Counted from the first letter of the stretch, positions 45,721 through 53,422 are shown. The stretch: DNA of 64,000 nt from an uncultured Oscillospiraceae bacterium (GCA_900548545.1 URKX01000003.1:18779-82778), one strand, 5' to 3'. The notes: generated from the sequence alone by a model not told the origin. Numbers and translations are program-made.

Positions 45721-45750
45721 AAAAGGGCTCCCTTCAGGGAGCCCTTTTGA
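45721..45750 (+). terminator. rho-independent terminator, possibly bidirectional
   Basis: AAAAGGGCTCCC (45721-45732), TTCA, GGGAGCCCTTTT (45737-45748): a 12-bp perfect stem with A and T tracts on either side, between convergent genes. Confidence 0.92.
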
Positions 45751-45816
45751 ACAGGCATAAACAAAAAGAACCGTCCAAAGCCGCAAAAGCTTTGGGTGCT
45801 TTTTTCAGGAACCGGT

Positions 45817-46146
45817 TTATTCTCCTTTGTTCAAGGCAGCGATGGCCTTCTTGATAGCAGCAACCACAGTGGCGTCTTTTTCACGCTCCAGATAGTAGCG
45901 CAGGTGGGCACTAGCGTGTTCATTGTTCATCTCACCCAGAGCTTCCGCAGAGGCGGCGCGCACTTTGGGGTTTTCGTCTGTCAGCAGATCAGGGACAATT
46001 ATGTTGAAAGAATCGTCCTTGCCGATTTTTCCCATGCCGGCGATAGCTGCCAGCTTCACTTCCTCATCCTTGTCGCCAGCTAGCTTAATCAGGGCGGCTT
46101 CCTTGCCTTTTTCAATTGCTTTTGTCACTTTGTCCAGCTTGCTCAT
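45817..46146 (-). CDS. small HEAT-repeat protein
   Basis: 109 residues, all helical: about three HEAT-like units (EEVKLAAIAGMGKIG, NPKVRAASAEALGEM, ATVVAAIKKAIAALN). A protein-binding scaffold; no partner is evident. ATG 46146 has AGGAGG 10 nt upstream. It lies next to marR, and the two upstream regions share an 18-bp operator-like sequence. Confidence 0.8.
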   Translation of the reverse strand: MSKLDKVTKAIEKGKEAALIKLAGDKDEEVKLAAIAGMGKIGKDDSFNIIVPDLLTDENPKVRAASAEALGEMNNEHASAHLRYYLEREKDATVVAAIKKAIAALNKGE

Positions 46147-46199
46147 TGTATGGTTGACCTCCTGTATTTTGGGAGCAAACAAAGGGGGAGAACACCCTC

Positions 46200-46225
46200 T
46201 TGTTAGTTTGCTAACAATTACTATA
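46200..46225 (-). promoter_or_regulatory. candidate MarR operator and -10 of HEAT gene
   Basis: TTGTTAG-N4-CTAACAA (46200-46217) lies just downstream of a minus-strand TATAGT (46220-46225). It matches the site in the marR promoter. Confidence 0.55.
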
Positions 46226-46319
46226 CCGACCTAGTTTTACAAGAATATGGTGAAAAAGTGAATAAACTGTGAATTAGTGGAAAGTGTGGCTAAAAGTTTT
46301 CGAAAAAGCCAGTTTTTTT

Positions 46320-46790
46320 TCACGCCCGTTTATTTGTGGGGGCAGTGGTATCACTGCTGAGCAAACTGGCGCGGATTTTTTCACACAGGCGGATGAACTC
46401 CTTTTTTTCCTCCGGGCTTAGGCTTTCGGCAAGGCTGGTTTCCACCTGCCGGATGCTGCGGCCTACCCGTTCATGGAGCTCGATGGCATAGGGGGTCAGC
46501 TCCAGTTTTTTTAAGCGGGCGTCCCGGTCCACCGAGCTGCGGGTGATCAGCCCATTTTTCTCCATCAGCTGTAAGATACCCGTTACCGTAGACCTACGGA
46601 TGGAAAACTGTTGTTGGATGTCCCGCTGGAACACCTCTTTGTCTTGGTTGGTATATAGATAGCCCAGTATCCATCCTTGGACACCGGTGGGATGGGCGTC
46701 TGTCCCGGAGAAAGCAGTTTGGTCTACCATGCGTTTCACCAGGTGCGAAAGTGTGCGGATTTGAAAGCCCAGGTCCTCTTGATATTCCAC
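46320..46790 (-). CDS. MarR-family transcription regulator
   Basis: 156 residues, winged helix: helix-turn-helix about 57-85 (RDIQQQFSIRRSTVTGILQLMEKNGLI), wing SSVDRDARLKKLELT, and N- and C-terminal dimer helices. GTG 46790 start with AGGAG 11 nt upstream. Probably represses its own promoter (operator at 46810) and the HEAT gene (46200). Ligand unknown. Confidence 0.9.
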   Translation of the reverse strand: MEYQEDLGFQIRTLSHLVKRMVDQTAFSGTDAHPTGVQGWILGYLYTNQDKEVFQRDIQQQFSIRRSTVTGILQLMEKNGLITRSSVDRDARLKKLELTPYAIELHERVGRSIRQVETSLAESLSPEEKKEFIRLCEKIRASLLSSDTTAPTNKRA

Positions 46791-46809
46791 AGTGGTTCAC
46801 ACTCCTGAA

Positions 46810-46854
46810 TTGTTAGGATACGAACAGTATAGCTCGATTTCCCCAGTTTGTCAA
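46810..46854 (-). promoter_or_regulatory. marR promoter with overlapping operator
   Basis: Minus-strand TTGACA (46849-46854), 17 bp, TATACT (46826-46831). TTGTTAG-N4-CGAACAG (46810-46827) overlaps the -10 and start site, so binding would block transcription. Confidence 0.7.
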
Positions 46855-46916
46855 TGGGGGAACCAAGAAGGCCCCCGCCGTTTGGCAGGGGCCGGGTAGG
46901 GAATCCTTGGAGGTGT

Positions 46917-47611
46917 TACTTGCAGCCGCCGCCCAGGTCGGTGGCTTTGGGCGGGAAGAACTCGCTGGTGGGGAAGTCGATGCGCCGGAACAGCTCGCAG
47001 GGGTTGTCGCTGGAAGCCACGCACTCCTTCTCCGGGATGCAGAAATCGTAGGCAGGGATCAGCATTTGCACATTGCGCACGATCTGGACGATGATGAACA
47101 GCCCAATGGTGACATACACCGTGTTTTTCTGGGGGCAAGATTCAAAATCGCCGCCGTAACGCTGGCAGATGCTCTCGGGGATGCGGCAATAGGGCTCGCA
47201 GCCGCAGGGGTGGTCGCACAGCCGGGCGGACAAGGCCACAGGCTGGGCCACCTGGACCGTGGCTTTGGGCAGCACCCGGGCGTCTTCCGCCTGCAGGGTA
47301 TCCATGTCACAGCCAGAGGTAAACAGCTTCACGTTGCCCTCGCTGCCGTAGAGGACCACCTTCTTGTTGAAGATAGCCACGCCGTTGATGGGCACCGGGC
47401 AAGAGGCCGTGCCGCCAAACAGGTCCAGGGCCACGTCAAAGAAAAAGGTCATGTCCACCGAGTAGAAGCCCTTGTTAAATGGGATGGGCTGCAGATCGAT
47501 GTACACCGTGATGACGTTCACGTCCCGGACGCGCACGTTGGTGGCGCTGTCCACCAGGGGTTGCCGTGCCGCGGGGAACAGCACCCGTATGTCCTCTAAG
47601 CAGTCTTTGTC
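46917..47611 (-). pseudogene. conserved clostridial protein, N-terminus lost by phage insertion
   Basis: The frame reads DKDCLEDIRVLFPAARQPL from 47611 down to a stop at 46917, with FNKGFYSVDMTFFFDV, YGSEGN, CDHPCGCEPYC, AYDFCIPEKECV and FPPKATDLGGGC. From memory, a family of about 280 residues in Clostridia has this layout with some 45 residues before the D-K-D-C-L-E-D segment. Here those are absent: upstream the frame runs into the recombinase's 3' end without a start. GTG 47584 has no RBS. Excision of the element should rebuild the gene. Function unknown; Cys-rich, no helix. Confidence 0.75.
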
Positions 47612-47625
47612 ATAGTACTGTCGCT
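47590..47625. other. probable phage attachment junction (attL)
   Basis: The host gene's conserved codons end near 47611, and the recombinase stop codon is at 47626-47628, so the crossover of the serine recombinase must lie about here. Serine recombinases share only 2-3 bp cores, so the exact point cannot be seen from one side. Confidence 0.5.
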
Positions 47626-49119
47626 TTAGAGGTATATAGGCAACAAATAAACATCCAGGGTAAAATCTGCGGGTTTTGCGCCTTTTTCCTTGTGGTAAAC
47701 AATCTTCTCCACAACGGATTTTAAGAGGTGGTTCCGCTCCTCGGGGGTGGCACCGTGGTAAGCGCTGAGTACATATTCCACCCGGTCGGCCATCGCGTCG
47801 GTGTCCAGCTGCTTGGTGGGACGGATGCTGCTGAGCACCTCCTCATAATGCTTGATTCTATCCACTAAGACCCCGTGGCGCTGTAAAAACGTGTCAATGT
47901 CGTAGACTCCTTGCTCCAACAGATCGTGAAGCTTCGCGTCCTGCCGCCGGGCGGTTTCGATCTGCGCTTGAATGGCAGCTTTCTCTTGCTTGGAGGTGTC
48001 CGCCTCGGCGTCTTGCGTCCCGTCGGCCTTGTACCGCAGTTCCTCCAGCTTCTTGGAAATCCCCAGCAGCGCCTGCTCTTCCACCAGCGGAAGCTTCGAC
48101 ATAGGGATGCACCCCCTGTTGGTGCACAGCAGGAAGGGACCGCCCCTCATGTGGGCCGCCCGCTGCATATGCTTGCCGCAGTTGCCACAGATCATCAACC
48201 CGGCCAAGGGGTTCTCAATCACCCCTGTGTAGCTGGGGGTACGGTAGCGCTTGGCAAAGATTTCTTGCACCTGGTCCCACTTATCTTGGGTGATGAGGGG
48301 AGGATGCAGCCCCTGGGTGACCGTCCACTGGTCCTTAGGCGTGTATAAGGTGATGTGCTTGGCGTTTCCCTTGGCACCCTTGCGGATATGCTTTTTTCGG
48401 TCCCACACGATTTTGCCGATGTACACAGGGTTGGTGAGCATAAACCGCACGGAGTTCCGATTGAACTGGTCACCCCGGTGGGGTTTGGCCCCCTCAGCGT
48501 TGAGCCTGTCTGCGATGTGCTGGCACCCCACTCCCTGGCAGTACAGGTCATAGGCTAATCGCACAAACTTTGCTTCCGGCTCATAAATTCGGAGCGAGGG
48601 CGTTTTCCCTACTTTGCATTTTTCATAGCCAAAGGGGGCGTTGGCTATGTAGCCCCCAGCCTCAATGGTGGAGCGCAACCCCCGCTGCAATCTTCGGCGG
48701 ATGAGCTTATATTCCTGGCGGCTCATAAAGGTTTCAAACTCGGTGTATGTTTCGTCTGTTTCGTTAGCTAAGTCGTATTCCCGCGTCGGCGTAATAATTT
48801 TAGTGCCGCTGCTCTTAAACGCGTCCAAAATAACCCCCTGGTCCGTCATAGAGCCACGGCCCAACCTCTGGATATCCACGCACAGCACCCCGGCGTATTT
48901 GCCAGCCTCTACGGCCTCCAGAAGCTTGAGCATCTGGGGCCTTGAGTAAAGGCTTTCACCAGACACAACTTCCTCGTACACGTCCTCTTGGCGCACAACA
49001 TAGCCTTTCTCTAGTACCAGCTTTGCCAAAATTTCCTTGTGCTTTTGCAGTGTTTCCTCCAAGCTTTCGTGGGGGTCATCCGCGCGGCTTTTTCGGATGT
49101 ATTCTGCGTATCTGTTCAA
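47626..49119 (-). CDS. large serine recombinase (phage integrase)
   Basis: 497 residues. Resolvase domain (about 1-150) with catalytic Ser in YIRKSRADD and the arginine pattern QRLGRGSMTD; recombinase domain (about 165-280: GYIANAPFGYEK); zinc ribbon (CGNCGKHMQRA..CTNRGC); coiled coil (about 365-440). Performs integration and, with a directionality factor, excision. TTG 49119 start has AGGAGGTGG 4-7 nt upstream. Its 3' end abuts the host gene fragment. Confidence 0.95.
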   Translation of the reverse strand: MNRYAEYIRKSRADDPHESLEETLQKHKEILAKLVLEKGYVVRQEDVYEEVVSGESLYSRPQMLKLLEAVEAGKYAGVLCVDIQRLGRGSMTDQGVILDAFKSSGTKIITPTREYDLANETDETYTEFETFMSRQEYKLIRRRLQRGLRSTIEAGGYIANAPFGYEKCKVGKTPSLRIYEPEAKFVRLAYDLYCQGVGCQHIADRLNAEGAKPHRGDQFNRNSVRFMLTNPVYIGKIVWDRKKHIRKGAKGNAKHITLYTPKDQWTVTQGLHPPLITQDKWDQVQEIFAKRYRTPSYTGVIENPLAGLMICGNCGKHMQRAAHMRGGPFLLCTNRGCIPMSKLPLVEEQALLGISKKLEELRYKADGTQDAEADTSKQEKAAIQAQIETARRQDAKLHDLLEQGVYDIDTFLQRHGVLVDRIKHYEEVLSSIRPTKQLDTDAMADRVEYVLSAYHGATPEERNHLLKSVVEKIVYHKEKGAKPADFTLDVYLLPIYL

Positions 49120-49131
49120 AAAACCACCTCC

Positions 49132-49245
49132 TAGACAATACGCCCGGGAGGTGGTATACTGTTCCTGCCCGGGGTTTGCTCAAATTCTTTCGGGCCTCCA
49201 ATCAGCCGTCCTGGTGTTGCAGCACTGGGGCGGCTTTTTTTATTT
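49132..49245 (+). ncRNA. candidate small RNA divergent from recombinase
   Basis: A plus-strand promoter TAGACA (49132-49137), 17 bp, TATACT (49155-49160) and, about 40 bp on, a 13-bp stem (from AGCCG near 49202, closed by GGGGCGGCT, three wobble pairs) followed by seven T. The unit predicts an RNA of about 75-80 nt with no reading frame. It begins inside the 5' leader of the recombinase, so it could regulate it. Not matched to any family. Confidence 0.45.
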
Positions 49246-49281
49246 CTGAGAAACTCTAATAAATTAAGAGGATCTCTAAGT

Positions 49282-49322
49282 AAGTGAAATTCACTTTGCC
49301 AACTGTGTGCGAAACTTGGCAA
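49282..49322. repeat. two adjacent inverted repeats
   Basis: AAGTGAA-A-TTCACTT (49282-49296) and TTGCCAA-N13-TTGGCAA (49296-49322) abut. Possible operator for the leftward phage genes. Confidence 0.4.
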
Positions 49323-49335
49323 GTAGTGGGCAAGC

Positions 49336-49566
49336 TTAGGCTTCCTTGTTGTAAAGGGGGATCCTGATCTGCACCTCGGCTTTTTCGGCCCAGTCCAGCA
49401 GGGTGTTGGTGGCTTCCCGGGTGATAGCCGTGTCCTCCTTGATGACGTCCAGTTCCTCCCGGATTTCTGCCTGGCCTTGTTCTAGCTTTTCCAGGCGGTC
49501 GTTCATGGTATTCATCTGGCCTTGCATCTGCTCCAAAATGCTTAGAATCTTTTCTTCGTTGTTCAT
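49336..49566 (-). CDS. small coiled-coil protein
   Basis: 76 residues, heptad-rich (ILEQMQGQMNTMNDRLEKLE) then a helical tail. AAAGGAG precedes ATG 49566. Short coiled-coil proteins like this occur widely in clostridial phages and plasmids; function unknown. Confidence 0.7.
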   Translation of the reverse strand: MNNEEKILSILEQMQGQMNTMNDRLEKLEQGQAEIREELDVIKEDTAITREATNTLLDWAEKAEVQIRIPLYNKEA

Positions 49567-49597
49567 GGTGAGGCTCCTTTCTACGTAGAATGCGTTG

Positions 49598-49987
49598 TTA
49601 TTCTTCGGTAGAGAACAATCCCTCTAAACCGCCATATACAAAGTCGTTTGTGGATTCATCAACGATGGAAAAAACAGTGTAGTCTTCTTTGTTCAACACC
49701 ATCCGGTAGGTATTGCCAGCATCATCAGTGACTGTATAAGGAAGATAGACTTCCATTAAAGCGTCTGTTATTGCTCCTTCCAAATTGCTTCCGGTGCTTT
49801 CGTTTTCCACAGCTTTGCAGGCCTGAACAGCGATACCGCACTCGTCCAGAACATCCTGGATGGCGGAAAGCTGATCGGCGCTTGCTCCCTCAATGCTGCT
49901 TAATGGCCCGCTGTTTCCTCCGCTGCAAGCTGCGATGCTCAAACATAGGCCAGCGGCCAGCAATAAAGAGACTATTTTCTTTTTCAT
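49598..49987 (-). CDS. phage-encoded lipoprotein
   Basis: 129 residues. Lipoprotein signal MKKKIVSLLLAAGLCLSIAAC (Cys about 21), Ser/Gly linker, small alpha-beta domain with two further Cys. Not a phage structural type; expressed next to the repressor, it is a likely lysogenic surface protein (for example superinfection exclusion), but this is inference. Confidence 0.75.
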   Translation of the reverse strand: MKKKIVSLLLAAGLCLSIAACSGGNSGPLSSIEGASADQLSAIQDVLDECGIAVQACKAVENESTGSNLEGAITDALMEVYLPYTVTDDAGNTYRMVLNKEDYTVFSIVDESTNDFVYGGLEGLFSTEE

Positions 49988-50006
49988 GATATTCCCTCAT
50001 TCCTCT

Positions 50007-50993
50007 TTAGATTTTTAACGCTGTTCGGAAAGCGTTGACAGCTTTTTGAACGTCTTTTTTTGACCCGATTCCAAAAGGATGATATTCTACGGCAATCCTT
50101 TGAAACATCTCCAGCAGGCCGTTCAAACTGTATCCAGCTTGTTTCCCTGCGGATTCAATATTTTGGGCTATATAATAACCCTCAGGGCCAGTGATGGAAC
50201 GGCCCAGCCTTTCTGTATCTTTGATCCATACAAAATAAGCAAGAATGTAACACTCTACCGCTCGTTCAGGCTCACCGGTTTCCAACATAAACCTGCCACA
50301 ATCAGAAATAAGCCGTTGATAGGTGGAAATATTCCCTGTTCGGTAGCACTCTTGAATGTCCTGAGAGAAGATCCTGGTTATAATAGCGTTGTCGGAGTTT
50401 CCCGGCGTTTTTGCCTTTTCCTCCAAAAGGCGGTAATAGGAGAAATGTAAAGCATGATTGTTGTTTTCTTGGATAATGGAGTATGGCTCGGCTGCCTTTA
50501 ACCCAGTTTCAGTAATTCTGTACTTACCTACAGGAAACAGCTCTTCCAGTTCTTCTTCCGATATATAGTCCAGCAAACGTTGTACTAATTCCGCTTTCTT
50601 TCCCGTTGTTTTCAATTCTTTTTCGGCAAGGATGGCCTTGAGATCTGGGACAGTTTTCAAGGAGATATTTGTTCGTAAATCTCCCACCTCTAAAAAACCT
50701 TGCGCTAAGAGTCGGTCCTTTGCCGGGAGAACATTCCTGCCAAAAGCTGTTGTTCGATAGTACTCCGGAATTTCATAATCTGTAGTCTTCCCGTTCCAGA
50801 ATTTTAAGGCTCCTGCATCTAAATACGAGAGAACCGTTCCTTTGGGAGTAGGAACCCCCTCGTCCGTGTCAATATGACGGTAAGAAATTTCCACACAATC
50901 AGAGGGTGTTACAGAAGGAAGATCCTTTTGCTGTCTTAAAGGTTCCATACCTTTACTTGGACGCCCAAAAAGCTTTTTAAAAAACTTTCCCAT
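50007..50993 (-). CDS. SAP-domain protein of unknown function
   Basis: 328 residues. Basic N-terminus, a middle SAP motif (about 113-145: TVPDLKAILAEKELKTTGKKAELVQ cut short here), and a helical C-terminal domain. SAP modules bind DNA or RNA. Stretch is visibly richer in A and T than the phage replication genes. Located in the cargo slot between recombinase and repressor; a defence or lysogeny role is possible but not shown. Confidence 0.72.
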   Translation of the reverse strand: MGKFFKKLFGRPSKGMEPLRQQKDLPSVTPSDCVEISYRHIDTDEGVPTPKGTVLSYLDAGALKFWNGKTTDYEIPEYYRTTAFGRNVLPAKDRLLAQGFLEVGDLRTNISLKTVPDLKAILAEKELKTTGKKAELVQRLLDYISEEELEELFPVGKYRITETGLKAAEPYSIIQENNNHALHFSYYRLLEEKAKTPGNSDNAIITRIFSQDIQECYRTGNISTYQRLISDCGRFMLETGEPERAVECYILAYFVWIKDTERLGRSITGPEGYYIAQNIESAGKQAGYSLNGLLEMFQRIAVEYHPFGIGSKKDVQKAVNAFRTALKI

Positions 50994-51005
50994 GTTCTGT
51001 ACCTT

Positions 51006-51716
51006 CTATTTGCTCAATTTCCCCAGCACTTTTCCGAAGCAGCGCAGCTCGTCATACTGGCGGATGGGGATGGCCGGGTATTTGGGATTCAGGCTTTCCA
51101 GCTCTTTGTGGCCCAGGCGCTTCATGTAGCCTTCGCCATTGAGGGCGAAAATGCCGATCTCCCCCTCCCGCACAGGCTCGTCTTGGCGCCGGACAAACAC
51201 CACGTCGCCGTCTTTGTAGGCTGGCTCCATGCTGTCGCCGTTGACCCGCAGGCAGCAGTGGGCTTCCTCCGGGACTTCTTCCGTGGGGATTTCCAGCTTT
51301 GTGGAATAATAGGTGTCCCCCAAAGGCTCGCCGGTGCCTGCGGAAACCGCAAGATCGTACAGGGTGATATAGGTGATGCTCCCTTTTTCTTCCCGGCTCT
51401 CTATGTGGGTCATGCGGTCGTATTCATCGTCCAGCACGTGATCCACTACCCTTTTGCCGTGTGTGTCAAGCACACGGTATTTTTTTATGTGGGCAAATTC
51501 CTCTTGGGAGAACTCTTGAACTGCATTTTCATCTAAATCTGCCAGGGTATACCCCATAGCGTATACGAGGCTTTTGATAGTTTCGATGCTGGGAGATTTT
51601 GTTATCCCAGCTGTGATTTTGGATAAGGTGCTTTTAGGCACACCAGACCTTTCACTTAAATCATCTAAGCTAAGCCCAGATTTCTCACGCAAACGATTAA
51701 AAACGGTGAGCCACAT
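51006..51716 (-). CDS. LexA-like phage repressor (XRE-S24)
   Basis: 236 residues. HTH about 5-60 (LREKSGLSLDDLSERSGVPK), linker, then an S24 peptidase domain with the Ala-Gly cleavage site in SAGTGEP, catalytic Ser in NGDSMEP and Lys in GYMKRLG. Keeps the phage silent and is inactivated by RecA-dependent self-cleavage. ATG 51716 is chosen for GGGAGGT 7 nt upstream. Promoter TTGCAT-17-TATAGT on the minus strand (51741-51769). Confidence 0.92.
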   Translation of the reverse strand: MWLTVFNRLREKSGLSLDDLSERSGVPKSTLSKITAGITKSPSIETIKSLVYAMGYTLADLDENAVQEFSQEEFAHIKKYRVLDTHGKRVVDHVLDDEYDRMTHIESREEKGSITYITLYDLAVSAGTGEPLGDTYYSTKLEIPTEEVPEEAHCCLRVNGDSMEPAYKDGDVVFVRRQDEPVREGEIGIFALNGEGYMKRLGHKELESLNPKYPAIPIRQYDELRCFGKVLGKLSK

Positions 51717-51740
51717 TCTTTGCACCTCCCTGTTGCCTAT

Positions 51741-51867
51741 ACTATACCATTGAAGAAACAAAAATGCAAGATATATTTCCTATTTTGGAAAAGAAAATTC
51801 CAAAAAGGCTCTTGACATATTCCAAATATGGATATAAAATAGAGCCATAGGATTCCAAATAAGGAAA
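51741..51867. promoter_or_regulatory. lysis-lysogeny switch
   Basis: Rightward promoter TTGACA (51812-51817), 17 bp, TAAAAT (51835-51840); leftward repressor promoter at 51741-51769. Palindromic sites TTTCC-N6-GGAAA (51776-51791), ATTCC-N6-GGATA (51819-51834, between -35 and -10) and ATTCC-N6-GGAAA (51852-51867), plus a half site near 51797. These are the expected repressor and Cro sites. Confidence 0.78.
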
Positions 51868-51880
51868 CGGAGGTGGTGAA

Positions 51881-52111
51881 TTGGATTCCGTCGTTTATTA
51901 CCCCAACCTTGCGGGAGAAATTGCAAGGCGGGGAATTAAGAAAAAGGTCATTGCGGAAAGTCTTGGTGTTTGTCGAAGATCTCTGCAAAACAGGCTGGAT
52001 GGGAAAGTCCCGTTTTCCTATGAAGATGCAAGCACCATTCAAAAACGCTTCTTCCCTGACCTTACGTTGGATTACCTGTTTGAGAAAGAGATGAAAGACA
52101 AAGCAAGCTGA
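51881..52111 (+). CDS. Cro-like regulator
   Basis: 76 residues with a helix-turn-helix (IARRGIKKKVIAESLGVCRR SLQNRL region), first gene of the rightward operon. TTG 51881 start with GGAGGT 6 nt upstream. Probably the Cro counterpart of the repressor. Confidence 0.78.
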   Translation: MDSVVYYPNLAGEIARRGIKKKVIAESLGVCRRSLQNRLDGKVPFSYEDASTIQKRFFPDLTLDYLFEKEMKDKAS

Positions 52112-52126
52112 GAGGGGGTGAGGCCG

Positions 52127-52357
52127 GTGTGGCGCAAGAAAAAACAGCGAGTGGAGGCCAGAGTGTGTAGCCTTTCATCCCGTGACGTCCAGCTGCTCAA
52201 CATTTTAGGCCAGCAGGAAAAAGACCGATACACCTTGCTGCTGACAGATATTTGGTTGAAGCTGGATGAAATGGGATCAGCCTTGAAGCAGCACGATGAT
52301 GCCAGTAACAGCGGCAACAACGGATGCGACAGTGCCAATGATGGCCAAAGCCAGTGA
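52127..52357 (+). CDS. small phage protein
   Basis: 76 residues, basic start (WRKKKQRVEARV), then helical, polar tail. RBS GAGGGGGTGAGG before GTG 52127 (alternative 52118). Its 3' end overlaps a convergent gene by 81 bp. Function unknown. Confidence 0.5.
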   Translation: MWRKKKQRVEARVCSLSSRDVQLLNILGQQEKDRYTLLLTDIWLKLDEMGSALKQHDDASNSGNNGCDSANDGQSQ

Positions 52358-52483
52358 AAGGCGGCTACCCCGTTTCTGGCGCTGTTCCAAGTCTCGTAGT
52401 TCATCGATAATTTGAGCGGCCGGGCTTTTGCACAGTGCTTTCAAGTTTTCCATTTCTTCTTCGGAAAAGTTGATCTTGTTCAT
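52277..52483 (-). CDS. small membrane protein, convergent
   Basis: 68 residues: helical charged half, then one membrane helix at the C-terminus (LALAIIGTVASVVAAVTGII). AAAGGAG precedes ATG 52483 and its own TATAAT lies at 52508-52513. It runs against the early operon. Function unknown. Confidence 0.65.
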   Translation of the reverse strand: MNKINFSEEEMENLKALCKSPAAQIIDELRDLEQRQKRGSRLSLALAIIGTVASVVAAVTGIIVLLQG

Positions 52484-52571
52484 GATAGAGCAACTCCTTT
52501 CCCAGAGATTATATCACGGAAAGCGAGAGAAAGAAACCAAAGACAAAGCGAGCTGAGAGGGGGTGAGGGAG

Positions 52572-52712
52572 ATGGAAATCCTTATCAAAGGCGAGCCAAA
52601 AGAAATTGCCGCCCTTGTATCACGACTACAAGAACGGCAAGAAAGCGGACTGAGTGATGCTGTTATTCAGCACCTTCTGGCTCAAAATCAATCAGGCCAG
52701 CCTTTTCGATGA
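52572..52712 (+). CDS. small phage protein
   Basis: 46 residues, starts MEILIKGEPKEIAALVSRLQ, a pattern I have seen in other clostridial phage early regions. RBS from the repeated AGCTGAGAGGGGGTGAG leader. Overlaps the convergent next gene by 50 bp. Confidence 0.6.
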   Translation: MEILIKGEPKEIAALVSRLQERQESGLSDAVIQHLLAQNQSGQPFR

Positions 52713-52887
52713 TGGTACCAGCAGTTCGAGCGGCACACGCTGGGATTTCCAGTATTGCAGAGGCCAAAAGCTCTGCAAGCATATCTTTGTTTTCGGACTC
52801 CTGGATGCTTGCCATCGTTTTACGGATGTAAGCTGTTTCGGCGTCCATGACTTCATTCACGAGCGCTACATATTCTGAGCGTTTCAC
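52663..52887 (-). CDS. small helical protein, convergent
   Basis: 74 residues, amphipathic helices. AGAGGTGA precedes GTG 52887; its own TATAAT is at 52911-52916. Function unknown. Confidence 0.6.
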   Translation of the reverse strand: MKRSEYVALVNEVMDAETAYIRKTMASIQESENKDMLAELLASAILEIPACAARTAGTIIEKAGLIDFEPEGAE

Positions 52888-52974
52888 AAAATCACCTCTC
52901 TTCCCCCGCCATTATACCACGGGGGGGAGTAGGACAAACAACGTGATACATACATATGCAGGAGGTGATCTTTC

Positions 52975-53187
52975 ATGGCAGAAAAGCAATACAGGCTGGA
53001 GGAAGTTATTCAAACGCAGCACAAGGACAAACGGGGAAGGGATATGGGCACCTCGGTTGTGCGGCTCTTTGTTCCCACGGAGATTTCAGAAGAGGAAAAC
53101 CGCCGGACCCGGCTGGCCATAGAAACCGCATTGGCAATGATTGAGTCGAATGCTTACGGCGCCCCTGTGAAGGTACAGTTGTTGTGA
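52975..53187 (+). CDS. small phage protein
   Basis: 70 residues, mixed alpha-beta, no recognised domain. AGGAGGTGA lies before ATG 52975. Followed by a perfect hairpin (GCCCGTTT-GATG-AAACGGGC, 53195-53214). Confidence 0.7.
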   Translation: MAEKQYRLEEVIQTQHKDKRGRDMGTSVVRLFVPTEISEEENRRTRLAIETALAMIESNAYGAPVKVQLL

Positions 53188-53194
53188 AAAATCC

Positions 53195-53214
53195 GCCCGT
53201 TTGATGAAACGGGC
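53195..53214. other. perfect hairpin in early operon
   Basis: 8-bp stem with a 4-nt loop. On the minus strand it is followed by GGATTTTT and could stop antisense transcripts; on the plus strand it lacks a T run. Confidence 0.4.
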
Positions 53215-53263
53215 AACAGGAAGGACAAGCCTCCACAAAAAAAGAAAAAGGAAGTGAGACCCT

Positions 53264-53422
53264 ATGGTAGAAATGATGATTTTTGGCGCGCTGCTTCTGT
53301 TTATGGTGCTGTACGGCACCTATGTAGACTGGGACGCAGACCGGAAGGCCAAGGAGCTCAAAAGGAAGTGCAAGGCCAAAGAGCCCCGCTTGAAAGAGCG
53401 GGAGGACTACTGGGCGGCGTAA
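53264..53422 (+). CDS. small membrane-anchored protein
   Basis: 52 residues: one N-terminal membrane helix (MIFGALLLFMVLYGTYV) and a strongly charged cytoplasmic tail. AAAGGAAGTGAG precedes ATG 53264. Phage early gene of unknown function. Confidence 0.65.
   Translation: MVEMMIFGALLLFMVLYGTYVDWDADRKAKELKRKCKAKEPRLKEREDYWAA

Noticed and set aside
47590..47640. tRNA gene as phage attachment site
   Set aside because: No tRNA-like sequence; the junction lies in a protein gene and the enzyme is a serine recombinase.
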